This document shows positions 20,438 through 31,876 of a stretch of DNA of 64,000 nucleotides, piece after piece. How positions within the stretch are numbered: position 1 is the first letter of the stretch; each line of letters starts with the position of its first letter. Both the position numbers and the translations under genes were made by a program. Location of the stretch: positions 1 through 64,000 of the forward strand of contig JAPXFQ010000061.1 of the NCBI GenBank assembly GCA_028564705.1. The letters are read 5' to 3'. This stretch comes from Apricaphanius iberus. Lineage: Eukaryota > Chordata > Actinopteri > Cyprinodontiformes > Aphaniidae. The notes under the pieces were generated by a model. The model had not been told where the DNA came from, ran no database searches, and was given only the letters and a program-made list of their open reading frames with translations.

Positions 20438-21088
20438 TGTGAGTTTGCTTTTCTGTCACCCGAGTGTGAGGTCCTTGTTACCATAGAGGATCTCTGCACG
20501 AGAGCTCCACTGGCCCAGGCTACTGGACATCTGCAGCTCATCTACTAATCAGGACAGCTGGTGTATCTGAGGAGGCATGGGGCATTCATTCTCTACTGGA
20601 TGATTACCTTTAGTTGACCACTAGAAGCTCTTCTGGATTGTTTTAAGAAGGATCTCCTGTGAACCACTGAGCACAACTTAATGTCCCCACCTCCACCACC
20701 AGCCTGCCCGGATCTGCAGTGATAAGTTCTCTCCGGACCGTCAGTCTTCTCCTGACACCTCAGACCCTCTGGAACACCAGTTTCTTTCCCAAGGACAAAG
20801 GATCCATCCGGCTGCACGCCAGGACCTAACTTCTCCCTCCCTGCTCTTTCTCCCAGCCATCCACAGTAAGGTGTCTCCATTTTTATACGTTCTTAAGAAT
20901 TCGCAGTACTCCATTTCATGCGTCTCCTTTCCCCATTAGATGATTTCAGCATTGCGATCAGTACTGTTGATCCTCCACTTGTTTGTGTGTGATTTGCAAT
21001 AAATCTCTTACCCTTTACCCGCTTCTTGTTTCGATTCTGCAAATGGGCCAAGGAACTACAACCCATGATGACAACAGGGCTGATTCTT
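20438..21088 (+). other. Unique block replacing about 420 bp of satellite unit, possible solo LTR
   Basis: The satellite breaks off after 'atggacctttg' and resumes at 'attcttaca' near 21083. The block contains a polyadenylation signal AATAAA at about 20999-21004 about 80 bp before its end, as in an LTR R-U5 region, and could run TG...CA. No target-site duplication was found and array sequence is missing across it, so a simple insertion is not shown. Confidence 0.35.
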
Positions 21089-22298
21089 ACACGTTATACA
21101 GATCCCTGAGAGCATCAGATAACACATCCAGCCGTATCTCTAAAGATTTCCACTTCCGAGCTATGGCTTTCCAAAATGTTGAGGTCAAGAGGTCACCCCT
21201 TGCACAGCACCCTGTATTTTGGGGGCCTATTCGGCCATACAGAGGGATAGAGACTTGGAACCACTTCTGGCTTAAACCTGGCTACCCACCCAGGAATCGT
21301 GTTTGTTTTGGTCACACAAACCCCCCGGGAAGAACCCCAAAATGTCTCCTAAAGTCAGGAGCGTCGCATGCCTTTAATAGATTGCAATTTGGAACAATAG
21401 ATGTCAATATGGAACGAGGTTTTCCAGAAGAGCGCCACCTACGTGGCATTCACATATGTTGTAGAGCACTCTGACAGCTTTCCAAACAGGTCTTTATATA
21501 ACCTCTGAGTTCTTCCACACAGGGGATACTTCGACAAATTAAGCTTCCCATCCCCCACCCTGTTGTCAGAGACCAAACACTACTTCAGGATCTGTTGACT
21601 GGGAGATGATCGGGACATGATTTTTTGATCATCGCCAATTGAGCTGATATTCAGATATGTGATAGGTTTTGCACAGATGCACCGTGTGTGAAATTTATGT
21701 GCTTCCTGTCGCTAACCGTGAGCCTGAAAATCCATGATTCCATCATCCAGATTTGTATATATTCACATTAAAATTTTTCTCATCTTCATTGCCAGTCATT
21801 TTTTATTTTTATTTGGGGATGTCTGTACAGTGGTCTGTTCTCACCAATAAGTGGGGAGTCAGTGACAGGAGTTGAAAATCTTTACAAGCATGTTTTTTCC
21901 CAAATGTCCGCCCAACTACATCGTTGCCCACTGCCTTTTTGTAGACTGTGCGGAGTTCTCCCAAGCTTCTCTTCTCAGTGTTCTCCTTGCTTGCCTTCCC
22001 ATGATACAGAACCTTAAAGTTGAGGAATTTTGGACTTTTGGTGCCCTCTAGCCTCCATATTAAACTATTCAAGTTGGGGACAAGCACAACGAAGACGTGG
22101 GTTTCGTCGTCCTACGACCTGGTTTAAATTTGACCTTTTAAAACTGGAAACGTTATGGAGGAGCTGGGTGAGAGTGCTACCAAACTCGCTTCGGGCCTGG
22201 GCTGTACTTAATTTCATAGGTGAAATGACATTGGAAATGACATCCCCCACACTTGCATGTAAAAATGGAACACCCTATATTTCTATGTTAAAATATGG
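21089..22298 (+). repeat. Right copy of the 1.2-kb direct repeat
   Basis: Same sequence and orientation as 7125-8338, with similarity ending abruptly at 'aaatatgg'. It begins in satellite sequence and ends in the 850-bp segment unique to the two copies. Confidence 0.85.
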
Positions 22299-23069
22299 AA
22301 CTTCCAAAAAAAAGGATATTTTTGGACTGAAAATAAAACAATTTTTTTTACTGACACCTAGTGGCCATTTGTGGAAAATGGAATTAAAAACAGGAATTGC
22401 GCAACTTCCAGAATCCATTTCTTTAACTATATATCTAAATCTGAGTTGGAATTTTGGAACCTTCCATTTTCTAATTGACGGTGATTCAAAATCCCTAGCC
22501 CTTAACCCTAACCCTACCCTAACCCTAACCCCTTACCCTAAGAATCAACCATAACACACCATCAGATCACCGAAGAATTAAACTCTAATCTTAAAATAAG
22601 TGATCCCAACACAATATTAAAAAATTATCAATAAACTAAGCTCTAAACTTAAAATAACTGACCTTAACACATTATCAACAGATTAACAACTAACCAACTT
22701 AATTTAACAAACTTAACACCCACAACTAAAACAATTCCCAACCCGAGATGAGACACGAACACAAGAATAGAACAGAAAGATGACCAAGAGATTTCAGGAT
22801 CTCCCATGCACACAGGACATGAACACAGCACCACAAATGAAAAAATTAAGCTTGAAAAAAGCACAAGAAAAGGAGACATAAAATAATTGACCTCAACACA
22901 TTATCAACAGTATGCCCTGATCCCAAGATAATTGACTACTTACGCCATCTTCCCTAAACACACTCCATATCCAATTAATGGATCGAAGAGAATGAGCCCT
23001 CTTCTCCAACACATTTCTGAACTCTATCATCAACACACACTTAAGATTTATAAACACTCGGGGAACACA
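22299..23069. repeat. AT-rich degenerate repeats with a telomere-like tract
   Basis: At about 22500-22546 a run of imperfect CCCTAA units (ccctaaccctaaccct type) forms a short interstitial telomere-like tract. After it, loosely repeated stretches such as 'cacattatcaacag' (near 22669 and 22898) and 'aacttaaaataa' recur. No gene is visible. Confidence 0.7.
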
Positions 23070-23070
23070 G

Positions 23071-23666
23071 GGTAGCGATGTTGGATCTAAACCCTCCGAT
23101 ACAGAGCTGCTACATCCAACACGAACACAAAACCTATGATTTAGAAACACTTGGGCAACACAGCCCGACCACCACACACACCTACATCTAGCGGTAAGGT
23201 GCCAACATCCCAAACTTTTGGTCTTCGAGAAGAGTGCACTGCCTCCGTTCTGTTGCGAGCCTCCGGGCACCCCCATCCCATGACCCTCGTGGGTCGTCGG
23301 CTTGCGCCGACGACTCCACACAGGGTAGGACAGAGAGTATCTCTCACAACACCTAACCAGCCAGAATCTCGGCCTAAAGTGGGTAGCGATGTTGGATCTA
23401 AACCCTCCGATACAGAGCTGCTACATCCAACACGAACACAAAACCTATGATTTAGAAACACTTGGGCAACACAGCCCGACCACCACACACACCTACATCT
23501 AGCGGTAAGGTGCCAACATCCCAAACTTTTGGTCTTCGAGAAGAGTGCACTGCCTCCGTTCTGTTGCGAGCCTCCGGGCACCCCCATCCCATGACCCTCG
23601 TGGGTCGTCGGCTTGCGCCGACGACTCCACACAGGGTAGGACAGAGAGTATCTCTCACAACACCTA
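23071..23666 (+). repeat. 311-bp tandem duplication
   Basis: Copy 1 (about 23071-23355) and copy 2 (about 23382-23666) are nearly identical and lie 311 bp apart, with a 26-bp joint. Each contains a perfect 8-bp hairpin, 'gtcgtcgg' and 'ccgacgac' around the loop 'cttgcg' (first copy 23293-23314). Copy 2 is joined directly to BEL/Pao pol sequence. Confidence 0.9.
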
Positions 23667-26600
23667 CCCCCCTTACCCGGCTTGCGTCACCGAACGCCCC
23701 AGCTGCCATCAAGTCCCGCCTGGGATGGGTGCTTCAAGGTCCTGCCCGCCACCTCCAGACTCAGCTGCTATCTCAGCAATGTCTGCACATTTCTCTCACC
23801 CCAGCCGAGGTGGAACTGAAAAGGAATGTTGAGAAGTTGTGGCAAATCGATCAACTACCTTACCGTTGCGAGAAGCAGGCAACTAGATCGAAGGAGGACC
23901 AGGAAGCCATCCGCCTCCTAGAGGTAAAGACCACCAGACAGGAGGTTAATGGTGTGCTTCGCTATGCCACTCCCCTGCTCCGGAGAAAGGATTTCCCCCA
24001 GTTCCAAGCTCCCAGAGAAGCAGTGATGCCGCACCTCAGAGGTACAGAAAGACGCCTAGCTAAAGACCCTGTAAAAGGAATGGCATACACTACCGAAGTC
24101 CATAAACTCCTGGAAAGTGGTGTTGTTGCAAAGCTCCCTGCAGAGGTGACCCCCAGTATAGAAAGCTGGTACTTGCCACATCACCTTGTAAGCCACAATG
24201 GCAAGAACAGACTAGTTTTTAACTGTTCGTTTAGGTACCAAGGCCTTAATCTCAATGAGTGGCTTCTTCCTGGTCCCACATTGAGCCCCTCCCTCCTAGG
24301 TGTCCTTGTGCGCTTCAGGGAGCACAGCGTTGCCATAAGTGGAGACATACGTGGTATGTTTCACCAGGTACTGCTCCTGCCCGAAGACAAGCCATTACTG
24401 CGTTTCCTGTGGCGTGACCTGCATAGCAGCGATGCTCCTGATGTGTTTGAGTGGCAGGTCCTCCCTTTTGGAACGACTTGCAGCCCTTGCTGTGCATCAT
24501 TTGCCCTTCAGAGGCATGTCACCATGCACAGCACCCCTGATGAAGATATCCGTTTCTCAGTGGAAAGAAGCTTTTATGTGGACAACTGCCTTCAAAGCTT
24601 CCCATCCTGCCAGGCAGCAACCCACATAGTCAACAAGCTCAGAGCTGTATTAGCAACTGGAGGATTTGATATCCGACAATGGGCCAGCAACATGCCCGAG
24701 GTTGTGAGTCACCTACCACCCGAAGCTAGATCCCCCAAACTAGAGCTATGGCTCTCTCAAGATAAAGTAGAAGCACAAGAGTCTACTTTGGGACTGAGCT
24801 GGAACTGCAATACTGATCACCTTGGTTTCAAGCACAGACCTGTTCCCTACAGCATTCTTACGATGAGGATCATCTATCGCATACTGGCAACACAATATGA
24901 TCCTCTAGGTGCCATATTACCTTTTACCACTCGAGCAAAGGTGATAGTTCAGCTGTTGTGGGACAAGAACAGAGATTGGGATGACTCCGCCTTGCCTGAA
25001 CATCTCCTGCTGGCATGGAAGGAGTGGGAAGCAGAGCTCCAATACCTGCCACAAATCACCATCCCAAGGTGTTACACCCCCACATCCATGGACAACCCCC
25101 GGGTCACCCATGATGTACACATATTCTCAGATGCATCGGAGAGGGCATATGGGTCTGTAGCTTACCTCCGCTCTGTGGAGCCTGGGGGACATGTCAACGT
25201 TACATTTCTACTCGCAGGATCCCGTGTAGCACCCCGCAAACAGCGGTCCATTCCAAGGCTGGAGCTATGCGCCGCTCTCACAGGAGCACAGCTGGCAAAG
25301 CTACTGGTCGGTGGGCTCACTCTGCCCATGCGGAATGTGAAATGTTGGTCAGACTCTGCTGCGGTCCTCCATTGGTTGCGCTCTGAGTCTTGCCATTTCG
25401 GGGTTTTTGTGGGCACGCGGGTGGCCGAAGTTCAGGGACTCACCAGGGTGGAGGCATGGCGATATGTGGAATCACACCAGAGTCCTGCTGATGGCCTCGC
25501 TCGAGGTAGGGGGCTGGGGGACCTGCTTGGACCTGGCCGCTGGTTCCAGGGACCTCCTTTCCTGTTGGGGCCCCCTGGTGAGTGGCCTCTGAACCCATCT
25601 GAACCTACGCCATACGATGACAGTGAGCTAAGAAAGAGCGCCTTCTGTGGCCTTACTACCTCCCTCTCATCGGCAGATGGAAAAGAGCATCGCAGCTGGC
25701 AGGAACAAGTTGAAGCTACAGCGGAACAGCTCCACAAAGTCTCCAATCTGGCTGGGAACCCCTCTGCTGATACATACCGTGAGGCAGAACGTCAAGTCTT
25801 TAGGCAAGCTCAAATGGACAGTTTCCCTGAAGACTACCATCTTCTACAGAGTGGTAAACCCCTGCAGCATAATAGCAGACTGCTGTGCCTATCTCCAGAG
25901 TTTGATAATTCCAGCCAACTCATTCGAGTAGGAGGTCGTCTACGACGAGTGGGAAACCTTAGTGCAGATGTGGTGCACCCCATTGTCTTGGACCCCAAGC
26001 ACCAGAGTTGCCAGCTACTAATCAAGGACTATGATGACAGATTACATCATCCAGGGCCTGAAAGGGTGTATGCGGAACTACGTAGGAAGGTATGGGTCCT
26101 CAGAGGTCGTGAGGCCATAAGGAAACACCAACGGCGTTGCTTAGAATGCTGCAAGCTTAGAGCCAAACCCGCCAGCCAGATAATGGTGGACCTGCCTCCT
26201 GCCCGGCTCCAACTGTTTAAACCGGCGTTCCACTCCACCGGAATGGATTGCTTTGGCCACCTCACCATAAAGATCGGACGCCGTAATGAAAAACGATGGG
26301 GCCTGCTATTCAAGTGCCTCACTACCAGGGCAGTCCATTTGGAGGTGCTTACGTCTATTGACAGCGATGCATTTCTCATGGCATTGCGAAGATTCATTGG
26401 CCGCCGTGGTACACCATTCGAGCTGTATTCAGACCATGGCACCAATTTCCATGGAGGACAGAAAGAACTGGAGACAAGCTTTAACCAGCTCAAGCCGCAG
26501 CTACAGGAGATCCTGGCTAAGCAGCAGATCCATTTTAATTACAATCCTCCAGCAGCACCACATTTCGGAGGAGTGTGTGAGCGTGAGATCCGGTCAGTGA

Positions 26601-27121
26601 AGGCAGCACTTCGCGCTACCCTGGGAGCAGAGACCGTCTCCGAGGAGGTTCTGACCACTGTACTTGTTGAAATCGAAGCCATACTGAACTCCAAGCTCCT
26701 CGGCTATGTATCGTCGGACCTGTCAGATCTGGACCCAGTGACCCCAAATTGTCTCTTAATGGGGCGGCCAGACACTTCCCTTCCCCAGGTCATCTACCCC
26801 GCATCTCAGCTCATAAGCAAGAGAAGATGGCGACATGTTCAGGTTTTGGCTGAGCGATTCTGGTCAACCTTCACAAAGTATTACCTGCTTGGACAACAAA
26901 CCAGAGGGAAGTGGCAGACTTCGTCACCAAATATCCAAGTAGGAACAATTGTGATGATGGTGGACCCGCAGCTTCCCCGCTCAGCCTGGCAGATTGGGAA
27001 GGTGCTCAAGGTTTTCCCAGGTGTTGATGGAAGAGTGAGGAGTGCCGAAGTGCAGATCCAGGATCGAATCTACACAAGACCCATCACCCGCCTGATTGTG
27101 CAGCCAGAGATTCCGGACTAG
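23462..27121 (+). CDS. BEL/Pao retrotransposon pol polyprotein, 5'-truncated
   Basis: The frame is open from 23462 to the TAG at 27119-27121 (1219 residues), but similarity to BEL/Pao begins only near residue 75-80 (about 23690, 'SRLGWVLQGP', end of the protease region). The first 75 residues are read from the 311-bp repeat and are unlikely to be native. Order: reverse transcriptase (SGDIRGMFHQV; FYVDN at 371-375 where the family usually has YVDD), RNase H (first Asp557 in FSDAS), integrase zinc-binding part (HH...CLECC) and DDE core with Asp929, Asp991 and Glu1040. It acts in reverse transcription and integration of the element. gag, most of the protease and the 5' LTR are missing, so this copy is not complete, although pol has no internal stop. 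A 3' LTR follows. Confidence 0.9.
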   Translation: MGNTARPPHTPTSSGKVPTSQTFGLREECTASVLLRASGHPHPMTLVGRRLAPTTPHRVGQRVSLTTPTPLTRLASPNAPAAIKSRLGWVLQGPARHLQTQLLSQQCLHISLTPAEVELKRNVEKLWQIDQLPYRCEKQATRSKEDQEAIRLLEVKTTRQEVNGVLRYATPLLRRKDFPQFQAPREAVMPHLRGTERRLAKDPVKGMAYTTEVHKLLESGVVAKLPAEVTPSIESWYLPHHLVSHNGKNRLVFNCSFRYQGLNLNEWLLPGPTLSPSLLGVLVRFREHSVAISGDIRGMFHQVLLLPEDKPLLRFLWRDLHSSDAPDVFEWQVLPFGTTCSPCCASFALQRHVTMHSTPDEDIRFSVERSFYVDNCLQSFPSCQAATHIVNKLRAVLATGGFDIRQWASNMPEVVSHLPPEARSPKLELWLSQDKVEAQESTLGLSWNCNTDHLGFKHRPVPYSILTMRIIYRILATQYDPLGAILPFTTRAKVIVQLLWDKNRDWDDSALPEHLLLAWKEWEAELQYLPQITIPRCYTPTSMDNPRVTHDVHIFSDASERAYGSVAYLRSVEPGGHVNVTFLLAGSRVAPRKQRSIPRLELCAALTGAQLAKLLVGGLTLPMRNVKCWSDSAAVLHWLRSESCHFGVFVGTRVAEVQGLTRVEAWRYVESHQSPADGLARGRGLGDLLGPGRWFQGPPFLLGPPGEWPLNPSEPTPYDDSELRKSAFCGLTTSLSSADGKEHRSWQEQVEATAEQLHKVSNLAGNPSADTYREAERQVFRQAQMDSFPEDYHLLQSGKPLQHNSRLLCLSPEFDNSSQLIRVGGRLRRVGNLSADVVHPIVLDPKHQSCQLLIKDYDDRLHHPGPERVYAELRRKVWVLRGREAIRKHQRRCLECCKLRAKPASQIMVDLPPARLQLFKPAFHSTGMDCFGHLTIKIGRRNEKRWGLLFKCLTTRAVHLEVLTSIDSDAFLMALRRFIGRRGTPFELYSDHGTNFHGGQKELETSFNQLKPQLQEILAKQQIHFNYNPPAAPHFGGVCEREIRSVKAALRATLGAETVSEEVLTTVLVEIEAILNSKLLGYVSSDLSDLDPVTPNCLLMGRPDTSLPQVIYPASQLISKRRWRHVQVLAERFWSTFTKYYLLGQQTRGKWQTSSPNIQVGTIVMMVDPQLPRSAWQIGKVLKVFPGVDGRVRSAEVQIQDRIYTRPITRLIVQPEIPD

Positions 27122-27184
27122 CAGACCACTCCTGACAAACCTACTTCCTGATGTTGTCCTTTCCATGAGACAAATTTGCTCCCA

Positions 27185-28109
27185 AATTTGGGGGCGGCTG
27201 TGTTGGAAAGGCCAATAGGTGGCGCATGTGCAAACTTTCTTTCTATCCCTCAGAGCAGTGGAGACAGCAGAGCATCTAGTGCAGAGACTTCGGTTTGTTT
27301 GCAGTTTTCAGTTGGCTTTGTGTGCGTAAATGACCATTAAGTAAGTAATCCTTTGTTTATCAGCCTTGTTTATGTGAAGATATGTTTGTTAGCTTTGCAG
27401 TGTTTTGTATGTTCATATTTTATATTAAACCTGATATTTCCTTAGACTGTTCGCATTATCTTTTAGTATGGCCAAATAATTGCCTAATTTCCATGTTGTA
27501 CATGCCTATAAAGTTATAGCACTAGTCTTAACATGTTTAGTGGCTGTAAAACTTGGGTTGTGAGGTTCAGAATTCTAGAAGCTTCTTAGTTACTGATAAA
27601 TCCCCAAAATGGCCACTAGATGTCCTTCCCATACTGTGCAATACCTTGTAAACCTGTATGATTCCCCTGCAGCCATTCAGCTGGCAATACTGCCCTCTTC
27701 CTTTTGGTATGGGGGTAATGTGAGTCTGTTGATTGTTGTACCTTGCTGTTTCCTGTTGATTGCTCGTTGTATCGGCTTGTTGTTGTTTGGTTGAAACCAC
27801 CTATAGATATGTTTGTATTGATCCGTTTCTCCTGTATTGTTCTTTCTCTGTGTTTCAGACCACACACACACACACACACACATACTCCCATATACATACA
27901 GAAACCCCCACTTAACATTTTCCCTATAAACCAAATACTTCCTTCTTGGTCCTGGATCCTCAATCTGTGTGCCCTCCCGTGTATTGCTGTGCTGCTATCG
28001 GTTTCTGAATCACAAGGAGTTAATAAACAAGTCAAGTTCAACTGAAGCCTAAGCCTGTGTTCTTACCGACACACCAGGAAGACACCCTTCAAATTTCCAC
28101 ACCCTTACA
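27185..28109 (+). mobile_element. Polypurine tract and 3' LTR of the BEL/Pao element
   Basis: A purine-rich tract 'tttgggggcgg' precedes the LTR, which starts 'tgttggaaag' at 27201 and ends 'cccttaca' at 28109 (909 bp, TG...CA). It holds a CA microsatellite (about 27862-27882) and an AATAAA at 28022-28027, about 80 bp before the end. No matching 5' LTR occurs in the window. Confidence 0.75.
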
Positions 28110-28134
28110 GTCCTTCAACCTAATAACACTATCA

Positions 28135-30190
28135 TTTTTATACTGTCTGAAATTACCTTTTGAAGCTTTTTACCTTTTTTCGGGATTTATTTTTACAGCA
28201 ACGTCGGATGATCCGCCCCCTAACATTTTTGTTCATAACTCTTTCATACTTAGGTGTAGAGACCGTCAAATGTTGTCATTTTAAAGGTATTTGTGTGCTG
28301 AATAAGGCTATATGTGTATGGTATCCGTCTGCTATGAACTCACTGATGTTTTAAGCTTTTTACCTGTGGTCGGGATTTATTATAACAGCAACGTCGGATG
28401 ATCCGCCCCCTAACATTTTAGTTCATAACTCATCCATACTTAGGTGTAGAGACCATCAAATGTTCTCATTTTACAGGTATTTGTGTGCTGAAGAAGGCTA
28501 TATGTGTATAGTATCTGTCTGATTTAAACTTTTGAAGCTTTTTACCTTTTTTCAGGATTTATTTTTACAGCAACGTCGGATGATCCGCCCCCTAACCTTT
28601 TTGTTCATAACTCATCCATACTTAGGAGTAGAGAGCATCAAATGTTCTCATTTTTAAAGGTATTTGTGTGCTGAAGAAGGTTATATGTGTATGGCATCTG
28701 TCTGATTTAAACTTTGAAGCTTTTTACCTTTTTTCGGGATTTATTTTTACAGCAACGTCGGATGATCCGCCCCCTAACATTTTTGTTCATAACTCATCCA
28801 TACTTAGGTGTATAGAGCATCACATGTTCTCATTTTAAAGGTATGTGAGTGCTGAAGAAGGCTATATGTGTATGGACTCTGTCTGGTGTAAACTTTAGAA
28901 GCTTTTTACCTTTTTTCGGGATTTATTTTAACAGCAACGTTGGATGATCCGCCCCCTAACATTTTTGTTCACAACTCATCCATACTTAGGTGTAGAGAGT
29001 TTCAATTGGTCTCATTTTAAATGTATTAGTGTGCTGAAGAAGGCTATATGTGTATGGTCTCTGTCTGCTGTCAACTCACTGATGTTTTAAGCTTTTTACC
29101 TTTTTTCGGAATTTTTTATAACAGCAACGTAGGATGATCCGCCCCCTAACATTTTTGTTCATAACTCATCCATACTTAGGTTTAGAGAGAATCAAATGTT
29201 CTCATTTTAAAGGTATTTGTGTGCTGAAGAATGCTATATGTGTATGGTATCTGTCTGATTAAACCTTTTGAAGCTTCTTACCTTTTTTCATGATTTATAA
29301 TAACAGCAACGTTGGATGATCCGCCCCCTAAGATTTTTGTTCATAACTCATCCATACTTAGGTGTAGAGAACATCAAATGATCTCATTTTAAAGGTATTT
29401 GTCTGCCGAAGAATGCTATATGTGTATGGTCTCTGTCTGAAGTAAACTGACTGACATTTGAAGCTTTTTACCTTTTTTCGGGATTTATTTCAACAGCAAC
29501 GTCGGATAATCCGCCCCCTAACATTTTTGGTCATAACTCATCCATACTTAGGTGTAGAGAGCATCAAATATTCTCATTTTAAAGGTATCTGTGTGCTGAA
29601 GAAGGCTATATGTGTATGGCATCTGTCTGATTTTAACTTTTGAAGCTTCTTACCTTTTTTGGGATTTATTTAAACAGAAACGTTGGATGATCCGCATCCT
29701 AACATTTTTTTAATAACTCATCCATACTTAGGTGTATAGAGCATCAAATGTTCTCATTTTAAATGTATTTGTGTGCTGAAGAAGGCTATATGTGTATGGT
29801 ATCTGTTTGATTTAAACTTTTGAGGCTTTTTACCTTTTTTCTGGATTTATTTTTACAGCAACGTCGGATGATCAGCTCCTTCACCATTTGGATCATAACT
29901 CATCCATACATAGGTGTACAGAGCTTCAATTGGTCTCATTTTAAAGTTTTTTGTGTGCTGAAGAAGGCTATATGTGTATAGTCTCTTTCTGATGTAAACT
30001 GACAAACGTTTGATACTTTTGACCTTTTTTCGGGATTTCTTTCAACAGCAACGTCGGATGAACCGGCCCCTAAAATTTTTGTTCATAACTCATCCATACT
30101 TAGGTGTAGAGAGCATCACATGTTCTCATTTTAAAGATATTTGTGTGCTGAAGAAGGCTATATGTTTATGATCTCTGTCTGATGTAAACT
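28135..30190 (+). repeat. Satellite of about 184-bp units, eleven copies
   Basis: The landmark 'ggatgatccgcc' recurs near 28207, 28397, 28579, 28761, 28943, 29133, 29315, 29505, 29686, 29868 and 30047, a spacing of 181-190 bp. Each unit carries 'ccttttttcgggattta', 'cataactcatccatactta' and 'ctgaagaaggctatatgtg'. Units are 85-95% alike by eye. Two more copies lie at 33.6-34.0 kb. Confidence 0.92.
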
Positions 30191-30193
30191 CAC

Positions 30194-30512
30194 TGTGCAA
30201 ATTTCCCTGCTTGTTATCACTGTGCCTTTAAGAATCCATTCACGTCACTGCCTCACATGTGCACACGGCTCGGTATTTAGTATGCAGCCAGAGTAGCAGA
30301 GGAACGACAGCAGAGTTTGGACTCCTCCAAATCATTAATAATGTTGTGCGTGAATGCATCTGAAACCACATGCAACTGAAACTATTCTATTATCCTGCAT
30401 CCTGTACACCCTTGACTGTGGATTCAATAAAATAAGTTGTAACACCTCTGGAAAGCTGCAGTCTTTCTGCCCGAAGACTTGTGTAGACCAAGTACACAAA
30501 CACGATTTTACA
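30194..30512 (+). mobile_element. 5' LTR of a second BEL/Pao-type element
   Basis: A 319-bp stretch from 'tgtgcaaattt' to 'cgattttaca' (TG...CA) with AATAAA at 30426-30431. It is followed at 30515 by 'tggtccttcgagctgg', which fits the primer-binding-site region of fish BEL elements, and then by a gag frame. It is unrelated in sequence to the LTR at 27201. It abuts the 184-bp satellite. Confidence 0.65.
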
Positions 30513-30552
30513 AGTGGTCCTTCGAGCTGGCTGGATCTACAGGGGCTGCGCT

Positions 30553-31830
30553 ATGGCAACATCCAGAGATTTCTACGATGGGCAGCCACAGCCGAGTCCC
30601 CGTCCCAACAGAGTGTGCTGCTTTCCCATACAGCTGGAGGATTTCGAGCTCAGCTACCCATTAGCCCCTATGCAAACTTCTGTAGCAATGCCGGCATCAC
30701 CTCCACAGCCAAAATACCTGGTGCCACCAAGTCCAGAGAGATGGGGTACTTCCTATGTAGCTTCCTACCAGTTTGCAGATAACCCTGTGAATAGAATGGA
30801 GCGTTTGGAGGCACGCTGGCAAGCTAAAAGCCAATATATGAGACAGCTGGAAATGGAGATGACTAATGTCAGATTGGCAACATATCCACAGAGTTCCTCA
30901 GCTCGCCCCTGTTATCCTTACAGCTATACTACACAATAACCCCAGTATAGCAGCCTCCCTCAGTTGGAGAGGATCTGCGCATCACCAAGGACAGTTCCGG
31001 TTCCCACTGCACCACAACCGACATCGCTCCCTGCTGCTGAGGCTCCTCTTTCAGCACCAGGGACAGTTCCGGTTCCCACTGCAGCACAACAAACATCTCT
31101 CCCTGCTGCTGCAGCTCCTCTTTCAGCACCAGGGACAGCTCCGGTTCTGACTGCAGCACAACCAACATCGCTCCCTGCTGCTGTGGCTCCTCTTTCAGCA
31201 CAACCAACATCGCTCCCTGCTGCTGTAGCTCCTCTTTCAGCACCAGGGACAGTTCTGGTTCCCACTGCAGCACAACCAACATCGCTCCCTGTCGCTGCAG
31301 TTCCTCTTTCAGCACCAGGGACAGATCCAGTTTCAGATGGAATACATTTTGCATTGCCTTCTAAAGCAGTCTCAGCTCAGCCCACAGAGTCAGAGGAGTA
31401 CTGGCCCCCACCTCCCCCCATTCCTGTAGATTATACAGCATATGCTGGACTTCCGCCGCTGTATGATCCTACTCCTCCAGGTGCATCCGTTCAGTCTACA
31501 GTTGCTCCTACTCCCGCAACCTACAGTATGCCATCTGCATCTCACTCTGTGCCTGTAAGTGTATATCCCTCAGCATATCAGTTTTATGCAGCACCTCCTC
31601 CAGAAGCACCTGCCAGACAGTCCAGTCCACTTCTTGCTGCTGCTGTCACTATACCCATTATGATGGAAATGGCAATTGCATTTTCATTTTGTATCCTCAA
31701 GCTAACAACCTTCAGTTCAGGTAAAGATAGTGACTTTCTTATGATTAAGAAAGGCTTAGACAGTAAACTCGCACCCCATAGCCCTTTAACTGAGGACTAC
31801 AAATATCAGACTCCTGGTTGCTTGTTTTGA
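30553..31830 (+). pseudogene. Broken gag of the second BEL/Pao-type element
   Basis: The frame starts at MATSRDFYDG (30553), is cut by an in-frame TAA at 30937-30939, and continues in the same frame to 31830. The middle is Pro/Ala-rich from a 72-bp minisatellite. Near the end 'GLDSKLAPHSPLTEDYKYQ' (about 31754-31810) resembles the conserved start of the BEL gag core, after which similarity stops. The rest of gag and all of pol are absent. Confidence 0.65.
30988..31325 (+). repeat. 72-bp minisatellite inside gag
   Basis: About five units of 24 codons (VPVPTAAQPTSLPAA type), one of them shortened. All preserve the reading frame. Confidence 0.9.
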
Positions 31831-31876
31831 TCTGGCAACAGCGCCTTCAATCTACTAATATGATTGGCTACCAACC

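Noticed and set aside
13450..20442. Many open frames of 63-123 codons on both strands
   Set aside because: They repeat with the 842-bp satellite unit, so their recurrence follows from the repeat itself; no start context, splice sites or family match support them as genes.
20438..21088. Definite solo LTR
   Set aside because: There is an AATAAA and plausible TG/CA ends, but no target duplication, and satellite sequence is missing across the block, so it is kept only as a possibility.
22030..22554. 174-codon open frame running into the telomere-like tract
   Set aside because: The start lies in the 1.2-kb direct repeat and the end is translated CCCTAA repeat; the left copy of the repeat does not preserve the frame.
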